DNA from: an uncultured Prevotellaceae bacterium
GTDB lineage: Bacteria; Bacteroidota; Bacteroidia; Bacteroidales; Bacteroidaceae
Length of the DNA stretch: 64,000 bases
Reading direction: 5' to 3'
Assembly (NCBI GenBank): GCA_949295905.1
Contig: CASFNA010000022.1
Span: 124,001-188,000, forward strand
The translations under genes were made by a program, and so were the position numbers. Within the stretch, counting starts at the first letter, position 1; each line of letters begins with the position of its first letter. The notes under the pieces were generated by a model. That model was not told where the DNA came from and did no database searches. It saw nothing but the letters and a program-made list of their open reading frames with translations. Positions 25,063 to 30,856 of this stretch are shown here, piece after piece.

Positions 25063-26114
25063 AAACTTTTATAAAATTCTGCTACAGCATAATCCAATCC
25101 ATAAAATTGGGAGAATATATAATTTTGTCCTCCGCCAAGAATAATATTCTTTATTTCGTTTTTCTTTATCCTCGGATGCAAAAGTTCATCAGACTTCAGA
25201 AACTTGTAAGAACGAGTGCCCGGCAACGAAAAAGCCTTGTCATTTGCATTGCCATAAGAATGGTTCTTTATTATGCTTACATAATCAAAACATCCATAGG
25301 AAACATAGTCAAAAAGCATTTTGTAAATCCATATTATAGTACGCTGAAAGCGACTTATGCTTTTGCCTTTACCATGTTCTTCCTGCACACACATCTGCAA
25401 TGTCGCCAGATTAGACCAAACAAACACATCCAAACAATCATCAGCAAGGCGCATCCGGCCTTCTTCTGTTTTCCAAACAGGCTGTACAATCAAAGGCTTC
25501 TGATATTTCCACATATCAGCAGATACCCTTAACACGGCATTTTCTATTTCCTTATAATGTGGGGCAACACTGTCCGCATCTTCCCAATGGCTTATTTGTG
25601 GAACTCCGCGTATCAGTTCCCTTAACCTGTTTTGGCGTTTCTCGTACGCCTCACATATTGAACAGGCAAGAAAACAAATAGTAGGAGGACGCATTACTAT
25701 TTCACAACTATATTTGTCCTCATTGAATTTCTTAGTAGTATTATCCGGGAGTGCGGTCAATTTTATTTCAAGCCCAATAAGACTTTCATTTGTCGAACGG
25801 TTAACCATAACCAAATCTATCTTTTCCCTATCACCCGTATAAAACTTTTCATATGCAGAATATCCTGCTTCAAAATTATAAAAAGCGTCATCCGAAAGAG
25901 GACTTATACCAAATAAATCTGAACCAGAAATAGCATCATGTTTCAGTTTATTGTCTTTATCTATACACAAATAAACAGGATTGACACCTTTTGAATACAT
26001 ATATGCCACCAAAGATGCAGGGAAAGAACTGTTAAACTGATTCTTACCCCAAAAATATTCTTTAGCGTAATCCCTGCTTGAATATTTTTGACCAAATAAT
26101 CCAGGTTTCTTCAT
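25059..26114 (-). CDS. HindVP-like type II restriction endonuclease
   Basis: A 351-residue protein whose opening resembles HindVP-family enzymes: KKPGLFGQKYSSRDYAKEYF, then WGKNQFNSSFPASLVAYMYS. A candidate PD-(D/E)XK active site is IDLVMVNRSTNESLIGLEIK (D about 20 residues before ExK), near residues 97-118. The frame is intact from ATG to stop. HindVP itself cuts GRCGYC; the specificity here cannot be read from sequence. It is the promoter-proximal gene of a three-gene leftward unit whose methyltransferase is truncated. The right copy of the 54-bp repeat supplies a promoter 40 bases upstream. Coding is about 35% GC against well over 50% around it. Confidence 0.8.
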   Translation of the reverse strand: MKKPGLFGQKYSSRDYAKEYFWGKNQFNSSFPASLVAYMYSKGVNPVYLCIDKDNKLKHDAISGSDLFGISPLSDDAFYNFEAGYSAYEKFYTGDREKIDLVMVNRSTNESLIGLEIKLTALPDNTTKKFNEDKYSCEIVMRPPTICFLACSICEAYEKRQNRLRELIRGVPQISHWEDADSVAPHYKEIENAVLRVSADMWKYQKPLIVQPVWKTEEGRMRLADDCLDVFVWSNLATLQMCVQEEHGKGKSISRFQRTIIWIYKMLFDYVSYGCFDYVSIIKNHSYGNANDKAFSLPGTRSYKFLKSDELLHPRIKKNEIKNIILGGGQNYIFSQFYGLDYAVAEFYKSL

Positions 26115-26153
26115 ATATAAATCAGATTTTACACATATATCCTTTTAACAGTG

Positions 26154-26207
26154 GCAAAATTACGAAAAATCGGGCGGATTGTGAAACTTCCGCCCGATTT
26201 TTATAAT
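26154..26207. repeat. Right copy of the 54-bp direct repeat, serving the restriction operon
   Basis: Perfect copy of 23691-23744. Its leftward TAATTTTG (26155-26162) lies about 40 bases upstream of the endonuclease ATG (26114), so the restriction genes appear to use a duplicate of the mutS promoter. Confidence 0.9.
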
Positions 26208-26282
26208 GAGTGTCATGCTGTACAGCCATACACCTCAACGTGTGCCGTCAGCTTGAAAGTATCGGCTGCAAGCACAAATACA

Positions 26283-27131
26283 TCAGTGGCTGCGCGTGCC
26301 TACGCCGTGGCCTATGCCGGTAGAGTTGGTGCTTGCGCCCGAACCGATGCTTACGCCTGAGCCTATGCTTACACCCGAGCCTATGCCGGTGTTGCCCTCC
26401 TTCGTGGGTTTCTTCTTTCCGGTAGTCACGCCGTGGCCTATGCCCGTACTGGGCTTCGCAGGCTTCTTGCCCGTGGTAGCGCCGTGGCCTATGCCGCTGT
26501 TGTTCTTGTTGGGTTTCTTCTTGCCGGTGCCTACGCTGTGGCCGTGCCTTTTGGTGTTGCTGCCGTGTCCGGGCCTCACGCTGTGTCCGTCGTGTGTCGG
26601 GCGGGCGCCGTGGCCTATGTTTGCGCCGGAGCCGTAGGTCCTGTCGGGGCCGTTGCTCCTTATGGCGTGGCTCGACTTGAAGTCCTTGCCCTTGTACCAG
26701 CTAATGTTGTTGTACTTCTTGCCGTGCTCTCCGCGGTAGTGGCGGTACGAGCGGGGCACGGGGTAGTACATCTTCGAGCGGTTGGTGTAGCGCGTGTAAA
26801 CCTTGAGCACCACGCCATTGCTCCACTTGGCAGGCGTGTAGAAGTAGTCGGCCTTGTAGAACTTGCTGTACTGCATGGGCGTAAGCACGAAGTTGATGTC
26901 GTAGTTGCGGCGGTTGAGGTACGTGCCCTTGATGTCCTTCGACGAGTTTACCGACATGAAGTAGTCGAAGTTGATTTCGTACACGGCGTCATACTGCGCC
27001 TGGTTCAGCCCCAGCTCGTAGGCCATCTTGTCGGTGAGGAACAATGCTTCCTGGCGAGCCTCGCTGTAACTCATGGCCCGCGCCGCCAGCACTCCCAGTG
27101 CCATGACGGCGATGATGATGAAACGTCTCAT
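26283..27131 (-). CDS. Secreted protein with Gly/His/Lys-rich repetitive tail
   Basis: Function unknown. The 282-residue product has a signal peptide (RRFIIIAVMALGVLAARA). An N-terminal domain of about 120 residues (ARQEALFLTDKMAYELGLNQ, then YNINFD-like and VLTPMQYSKFYKADYFY) resembles small Bacteroidales periplasmic helical domains that begin with 'alf/ltdkMayeL'. From about residue 130 the protein becomes low-complexity, repeating GIGHG, TGKKKP, GSGVSIGSG and HGHSVGTG units. The tail is highly basic and may bind polyanions or the cell surface. The ATG at 27131 was chosen because the -7 element TATCTTTG (27158-27165, minus strand) lies just before it. Confidence 0.72.
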   Translation of the reverse strand: MRRFIIIAVMALGVLAARAMSYSEARQEALFLTDKMAYELGLNQAQYDAVYEINFDYFMSVNSSKDIKGTYLNRRNYDINFVLTPMQYSKFYKADYFYTPAKWSNGVVLKVYTRYTNRSKMYYPVPRSYRHYRGEHGKKYNNISWYKGKDFKSSHAIRSNGPDRTYGSGANIGHGARPTHDGHSVRPGHGSNTKRHGHSVGTGKKKPNKNNSGIGHGATTGKKPAKPSTGIGHGVTTGKKKPTKEGNTGIGSGVSIGSGVSIGSGASTNSTGIGHGVGTRSH

Positions 27132-27157
27132 TCGTCTGTCTTTTTTATTTACAAGTG

Positions 27158-27165
27158 CAAAGATA
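27158..27165 (-). promoter_or_regulatory. -7 element of the repetitive secreted-protein gene
   Basis: TATCTTTG on the minus strand, 26 bases before the ATG. Confidence 0.6.
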
Positions 27166-27275
27166 AAACAAATAATGAAGAATGAATAATGAAAAATCGC
27201 CTTGCGGATTACTTTATGGCGCATGCCTCATTCTTCATTCTTCATTCTTCATTTTTCATTTTTCATTTTTCATTT
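27166..27275. repeat. Inverted AATGAA repeat with GGCGCATGCC centre
   Basis: AATAATGAAGAATGAATAATGAA on the left and its complement-like TTCATTCTTCATTTTTCATT on the right, with GGCGCATGCC at 27218-27227 between them. The right part encodes the last residues of the SGNH hydrolase. Confidence 0.75.
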
Positions 27276-27922
27276 TCCTTTATTAATTCCCCAATCGCCT
27301 TGCGTATGCAGGCCGCAATGACGCGTGCCCCGCGCTTGTCGGGGTGTACGCCGTCGGTGTAATATCCGGGGTAGGGGCGCATGGCCGCGTTAAGGTCGAT
27401 TAGTGTCAGGTGCAGGTCGGCGGCCACGCGGCGTATTACGGGTATTACGCCGTGGGTGATTATGCTGTCGTTGATGCCCCATTGTCCGCTTGGTGCGGGC
27501 ACGGGCAGGCAGAGGCAGACCTTGGGGCGCGAGGGCAGGGCCTGGAAGGCGGCAACCATGGTGCGCAGGTCGCTCTCGAAGCCGTCGCGGTGCACCCAGT
27601 TCACGGGCTTGGTGTCGTTGGTGCCCAGCATTATGGTCACTATGTCGGGGCTAAAGGCCAGCGCGTCCTTGTAACGCTGCGTGGCCATGTAAGGCTTGTT
27701 GCCCTTGTTCATCAGCGTGTGTCCCGACATGCCGAAGTTGGCCACCTCGTAGCCTTGCCCCATCATCTGTTGCAGCACGGCGGGGTAGCTCTCGGTCTCG
27801 GGGCGGGCCAGGGCGTAGCCTTCGGTTATGCTGTTGCCCACGCAGGCCACTCTTACGGCCTGCGCCTGCACGAGCAGCGGCAGGAGGGCGGCCAGCAGGA
27901 TTGCGGTTAACTTGCTTCCCAT
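27263..27922 (-). CDS. Secreted SGNH/GDSL hydrolase
   Basis: A 219-residue exported esterase/lipase of the SGNH fold. Signal peptide GSKLTAILLAALLPLLVQAQ. Catalytic blocks: GNSITEG (block I, nucleophile serine), NFGMSGHTL (block II), MLGTNDTKP (block III, G-x-N-D) and YYTDGVHPDKRG (block V, Asp-x-x-His). This looks like the acylhydrolase type often seen with glycan utilisation genes; no such locus is adjacent, so the ester substrate is unknown. The second ATG (27922) was preferred because the first (27943) lies five bases from the -7 element. The final KENEK comes from the AATGAA repeat. Confidence 0.88.
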   Translation of the reverse strand: MGSKLTAILLAALLPLLVQAQAVRVACVGNSITEGYALARPETESYPAVLQQMMGQGYEVANFGMSGHTLMNKGNKPYMATQRYKDALAFSPDIVTIMLGTNDTKPVNWVHRDGFESDLRTMVAAFQALPSRPKVCLCLPVPAPSGQWGINDSIITHGVIPVIRRVAADLHLTLIDLNAAMRPYPGYYTDGVHPDKRGARVIAACIRKAIGELIKENEK

Positions 27923-27947
27923 GTGTGATTGCTGTTTGTACATGGTG

Positions 27948-27955
27948 CAAAGATA
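27948..27955 (-). promoter_or_regulatory. -7 element of the SGNH hydrolase gene
   Basis: TATCTTTG on the minus strand, about 25 bases before the chosen start. Confidence 0.6.
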
Positions 27956-28007
27956 ACTTAAAAAATGAATAATGAAAAATGAAAAATGAAAAATGAAAAA
28001 TTGGAGT

Positions 28008-28015
28008 TACTTTTG
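28008..28015 (+). promoter_or_regulatory. -7 element of the RhuM-like gene
   Basis: TACTTTTG, 28 bases before the ATG at 28043. Confidence 0.6.
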
Positions 28016-28042
28016 CAAGAGTAAACAGCTTGACATATATCC

Positions 28043-28888
28043 ATGGAAAACCAAGGGGAGATAATACTGTACCAGCCCGACAACGAGGTGAGGCTCGAAG
28101 TGAGGCTCGACGACGAGACGGTATGGCTGACGCAAGAACAAATAGCAATACTGTTCGGAACGAAACGGCCGGCCATAACAAAACACCTGAACAACATCTA
28201 TAACAGCGGCGAACTTGACCGTGAAAGCACATGTTCCATTTTGGAACACATGGGTAACGACGGTAGGCAAATGTACGCCACGAAATATTACAACCTCGAC
28301 GCCATACTGTCAGTAGGCTACCGGGTAAACAGCAAGAACGCCACGCTCTTCAGACGTTGGGCCAACAAGGTGCTGAAGGAATACCTGCTGCGCGGCTACT
28401 CGGTAAACCGCCGCCTTACCGAGCTTGAGCACACCGTGGCCGAGCATTCAAGGAAGATTGACTTCTTCGTGCGCACGTCGCTGCCGCCGGTGGAGGGCGT
28501 GTTCTACGACGGACAGATATTCGACGCATACAAGTTCGCCGCCGACCTGATACGCTCGGCCAGGAAATCAATCGTGCTCATAGACAACTACGTGGACGAC
28601 TCCGTGCTGACAATGCTCGCCAAGCGGCGCGGCGGCGTAACGGCGGCGGTGTACACTCAGCGCATAAGCCAGCAGCTGCGCCTCGACACAGACAGGCACA
28701 ACAGCCAGTATCCGCCCATAGAAGTGGGCACGTGCTCCGGCGTGCACGACCGCTTCATCATCATCGACGGTGCCGACGTATACCACATTGGCGCTTCGCT
28801 GAAAGACTTGGGCAAAAAGATGTTCGCCTTCTCCAAGCTCGGCATTCCGCCGGAGGCGGTAACTAAATATACAATGAAAAATGAATAA
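28043..28888 (+). CDS. RhuM-like protein with C-terminal phospholipase D-like domain
   Basis: A 281-residue protein. The N-terminal 110 residues match the RhuM (virulence-associated) family, opening EVRLEVRLDDETVWLTQEQI and continuing AILFGTKRPAITKHLNNIY, a helix-turn-helix-like segment, then YYNLDAILSVGYRVNS. After a linker near residue 135, the C-terminal part resembles a single phospholipase D-type half: FAADLIRSARKSIVLIDNYV, then HDRFIIIDGADVYHIGASL. Proteins of this type are common in Bacteroidales and poorly understood; roles in DNA or phage-related processes are guesses. The last residues (TMKNE) and stop come from the AATGAA repeat. Confidence 0.82.
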   Translation: MENQGEIILYQPDNEVRLEVRLDDETVWLTQEQIAILFGTKRPAITKHLNNIYNSGELDRESTCSILEHMGNDGRQMYATKYYNLDAILSVGYRVNSKNATLFRRWANKVLKEYLLRGYSVNRRLTELEHTVAEHSRKIDFFVRTSLPPVEGVFYDGQIFDAYKFAADLIRSARKSIVLIDNYVDDSVLTMLAKRRGGVTAAVYTQRISQQLRLDTDRHNSQYPPIEVGTCSGVHDRFIIIDGADVYHIGASLKDLGKKMFAFSKLGIPPEAVTKYTMKNE

Positions 28889-29012
28889 TAAATAATGAAA
28901 AATAAGGCATACGCCATAAAGCAATCCATAAGGCAATTTTTCACTTTTCATTCCTCATTTTTCATTATTCATTTTTAATCTTTAATTTTTTAATTTCCCA
29001 TTATTCATTTCC
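28870..29012. repeat. Inverted AATAATGAA repeat with GGCATACGCC centre
   Basis: Left arm in the 3' end of the RhuM-like gene, right arm in the 3' end of the convergent unknown gene, with GGCATACGCC at 28906-28915 near the middle. It provides the terminal codons of both genes. Confidence 0.8.
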
Positions 29013-29440
29013 CCCATGCGCTGTATCATGCCGTCGAGCGGGTTGGCCTTGCCCTTGGAGTACATCTGCCAGCAGTAGCGGCTGAACATCGACGTCTGCC
29101 GCACGCCCTTGCGGTTGCGTGCGTTGAAGGCCATGGAGTAGGGGTTGGCCGGCAGCGGCACGTGCAGCACGGCGCAGGCGCGCTTCACTATGCGCATGAA
29201 GCCGAAGGGGCGGCCATCGGCGTCGAGCATGCGCTCGGTCATGTACACCTCGTGCGACAGGTCCATAAGGTCGGTCACGGTCTCCATCCAGTAAATGTTC
29301 TCCGCCGGCGAGCGTTCCATCAGGTCGGCGAACTGCGCCGCAAGCCTCTTCCTTGCCTCGGCGCGCTGCTCGCGCGTAAGCGTCTGTGCATACTCTGTCA
29401 AGTGCCCCGTGCGTGTGTTCATCTCAATAGTCGTTGTCAT
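28982..29440 (-). CDS. Conserved hypothetical protein
   Basis: Not recognised. A 152-residue soluble, mostly helical, basic protein without signal peptide or membrane segment. Landmarks are REQRAEARKRLAAQFADLME, then IYWMETVTDLMDLSHEVYMT and FGFMRIVKRACAVLHVPLP, then NARNRKGVRQTSMFSRYCW. The spacing of hydrophobic and basic residues would suit a nucleic-acid-binding or regulatory protein, but this is a guess. It has a convincing promoter (TAACTTTG, 29493-29500 on the minus strand) and good codon use, so it is very likely real. Its C-terminus (NNGKLKN) is encoded by a repeat. Confidence 0.7.
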   Translation of the reverse strand: MTTTIEMNTRTGHLTEYAQTLTREQRAEARKRLAAQFADLMERSPAENIYWMETVTDLMDLSHEVYMTERMLDADGRPFGFMRIVKRACAVLHVPLPANPYSMAFNARNRKGVRQTSMFSRYCWQMYSKGKANPLDGMIQRMGEMNNGKLKN

Positions 29441-29604
29441 TTCCTTAAATTGTCAGGTTGGTTAAACATGTTACTTGAAAAACAATCGGCTGCAAAGTTA
29501 CGGCTATTCCGTGCACAATAAGTTCACAACACTATATACTTTACACCCCGTTTTGCTAAAAAACGTGAACGAGCCGTGCGCCCCGCGCAGCCAGACAGAA
29601 AACC

Positions 29605-29762
29605 GGCCGCGCAACTCCCTGGCAGCCAGCGCGTTGCGCAAGGCCGTCTTTCAGCCTGCCGTTTGCGGCCTCCGGCGGCGCATAAGGCGGCAAACGGCGG
29701 GGCAGGGGGCCGCCTCCCGGCGGCGCGGACGCAACACGCTGGCAGACAGAGGGTTGCGAAAT
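29605..29762. repeat. GC-rich imperfect inverted repeat (miniature element-like)
   Basis: About 158 bp with end arms matching at about 18 of 23 inner positions and a nested perfect 9-bp hairpin stem. A related half-element lies at 58845-58945. Confidence 0.6.
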
Positions 29763-29823
29763 GTCATGCGTTCCACTCCTGCCATATATAGCGCAGAGGC
29801 TTGGCGGGCAGCGTTTTCCGCCG

Positions 29824-29831
29824 TACCTTTG
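29824..29831 (+). promoter_or_regulatory. -7 element of the HU-like gene
   Basis: TACCTTTG, giving a leader of about 70 bases ahead of the ATG at 29905. Confidence 0.6.
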
Positions 29832-29904
29832 CCGACGCAAGATGCATCAAGCAAAACAACAAACAATTTTCAATTAACAAACAAACTTAAAAACTTTCAG
29901 AACA

Positions 29905-30354
29905 ATGGCAGTATTTTACAAACTTTACCAGGACAACAGGCGCAACTCAAGCCACCAGGGAGAATGGTACGCACGCGCCGTACACACCGGAACAGTAAAC
30001 ATCGACGACCTGGCCGAGGAGATGCAGGCCAACTGCACCGTCAAGAGGGCCGACATCGTGGCCGTACTCAGCGAGCTTGTGGAGACCATGCAGAAGCACC
30101 TGCAAATGTCGCACCGCGTGAAGCTCGACCGCCTCGGCACGTTCAAAATCGGCATGTCAACCAAGCCGGCCGCAACCATAGAGGACTTCACCGCAGGGCA
30201 GAACGTCAAGTCGGTGCACGTGCTCTTCCAGCCCGAGACGAAAATCGAGAAGGACAAGACCCGAGTGCGCGCCCTCTTGACCGGATGCAAGGTGCAGGAG
30301 CTGCCCAAGAACGCCATAGGCGTGGCCCTCGAAGGGACGGAAGAGGGAGCGTAA
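29905..30354 (+). CDS. HU-like DNA-binding protein (HU-HIG type)
   Basis: A 149-residue member of the Bacteroidales HU-related family: MAVFYKLYQDNRRNSSHQG at the start, then a helical HU-like core (IDDLAEEMQANCTVKRADIV, VLSELVETMQKHLQMSHRV) and the strand LDRLGTFKIGMSTKPAATIE that corresponds to the beginning of the HU arm. The C-terminal tail is longer than in true HU. Such proteins are thought to bind DNA, but their role is not well established. The next gene, a tiny smalltalk-type protein, is the usual partner in this group. Confidence 0.87.
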   Translation: MAVFYKLYQDNRRNSSHQGEWYARAVHTGTVNIDDLAEEMQANCTVKRADIVAVLSELVETMQKHLQMSHRVKLDRLGTFKIGMSTKPAATIEDFTAGQNVKSVHVLFQPETKIEKDKTRVRALLTGCKVQELPKNAIGVALEGTEEGA

Positions 30355-30528
30355 GAAAAGCCCCTCACCAACCCTCCCGAGGGAGGGAGCCGGACATGAC
30401 CTTGATAATAAGGTGAGAAGGTAAAACCGTAAAACAGGATGACAAGGCGGCGGAAGGGTAGGGGCGCAAGCCTTTCAGCCGCTTGAACAAAGAAAAACAA
30501 ACAACTTAAAAACAATCTACTGAAAACC
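30355..30528. repeat. Spacer between the HU-like gene and the smalltalk gene
   Basis: Contains one arm of the CCCC palindrome family (30358-30395, with CCCTCCCGAGGGAGGG), a GGTGAGAAGGTAAAACCG string and GGCGCAAGCC. No strong terminator with a T-run, so the two genes may be co-transcribed. Confidence 0.6.
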
Positions 30529-30630
30529 ATGAGCGACAAAGGAAAAAACACCGTATCGGTAATACTGAAGGTAATCGTAGCCGTGGCGACGGCCATACTC
30601 GGAGTGTTCGGAGTGAACGCCGCCATTTAA
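30529..30630 (+). CDS. Smalltalk-type mini-protein
   Basis: A 33-residue open frame, MSDKGKNTVSVILKVIVAVA followed by TAILGVFGVNAAI. A short basic head is followed by one hydrophobic helix rich in Val/Ala with a GVxG-type end. This is the pattern of the very small 'smalltalk' proteins annotated downstream of HU-like genes in Bacteroides and Prevotella. The position after an HU-like gene and before a strong terminator supports it being real. A single membrane helix is likely. The function is unknown. Confidence 0.8.
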   Translation: MSDKGKNTVSVILKVIVAVATAILGVFGVNAAI

Positions 30631-30649
30631 GGCACGCCAGGCACACCAC

Positions 30650-30692
30650 GCGCAAGCCCCTCCCCGCAAAAGGGAAGGGGCTTTGCGCTTTT
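30650..30692 (+). terminator. Intrinsic terminator after the smalltalk gene
   Basis: GCGCAAGCCCCTCCCC pairs with GGGAAGGGGCTTTGCGC across a short A-rich loop, followed by TTTT. One mismatch in the stem. Confidence 0.85.
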
Positions 30693-30781
30693 AAGGCGCA
30701 GGGACGACGGCGCCGGTCACAAAAACAAACAATTATGCACACATTTACAGCCAAACCGTCACCATATTTGAAAAATTTGTT

Positions 30782-30789
30782 TATCTTTG
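30782..30789 (+). promoter_or_regulatory. -7 element of the large secreted-protein gene
   Basis: TATCTTTG, with a leader of about 60 bases. Confidence 0.6.
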
Positions 30790-30856
30790 CAATATTACAC
30801 CGCGCATGGATGCGCACCGCATACCATTGAAAAATAACAACTAAACCAAAAAGCTT

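Larger units (their letters stand above)
23745..26153. mobile_element. AT-rich restriction-modification island inserted upstream of mutS
   Basis: All three genes are on the minus strand, base composition shifts sharply at both edges, and the edges coincide exactly with the 54-bp direct repeats. No integrase, transposase or terminal inverted repeat is visible. The duplication of a promoter-terminator segment suggests insertion by recombination or with target duplication. What inserted it is not known. Confidence 0.7.
29441..29904. other. Intergenic region with GC-rich inverted repeat and divergent promoters
   Basis: No gene is supported in 464 bases. A leftward -7 element (29493-29500) serves the unknown gene. 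29605-29762 is a GC-rich imperfect inverted repeat: outer arms built on CGCAAC...GCCAGCGCGTTGCG, inner arms GCCGTTTGC/GCAAACGGC. It shares GCGTTGC-CAAGGCCG-CTTTC with 58870-58900. A rightward -7 element (TACCTTTG, 29824-29831) serves the HU-like gene. Confidence 0.7.
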
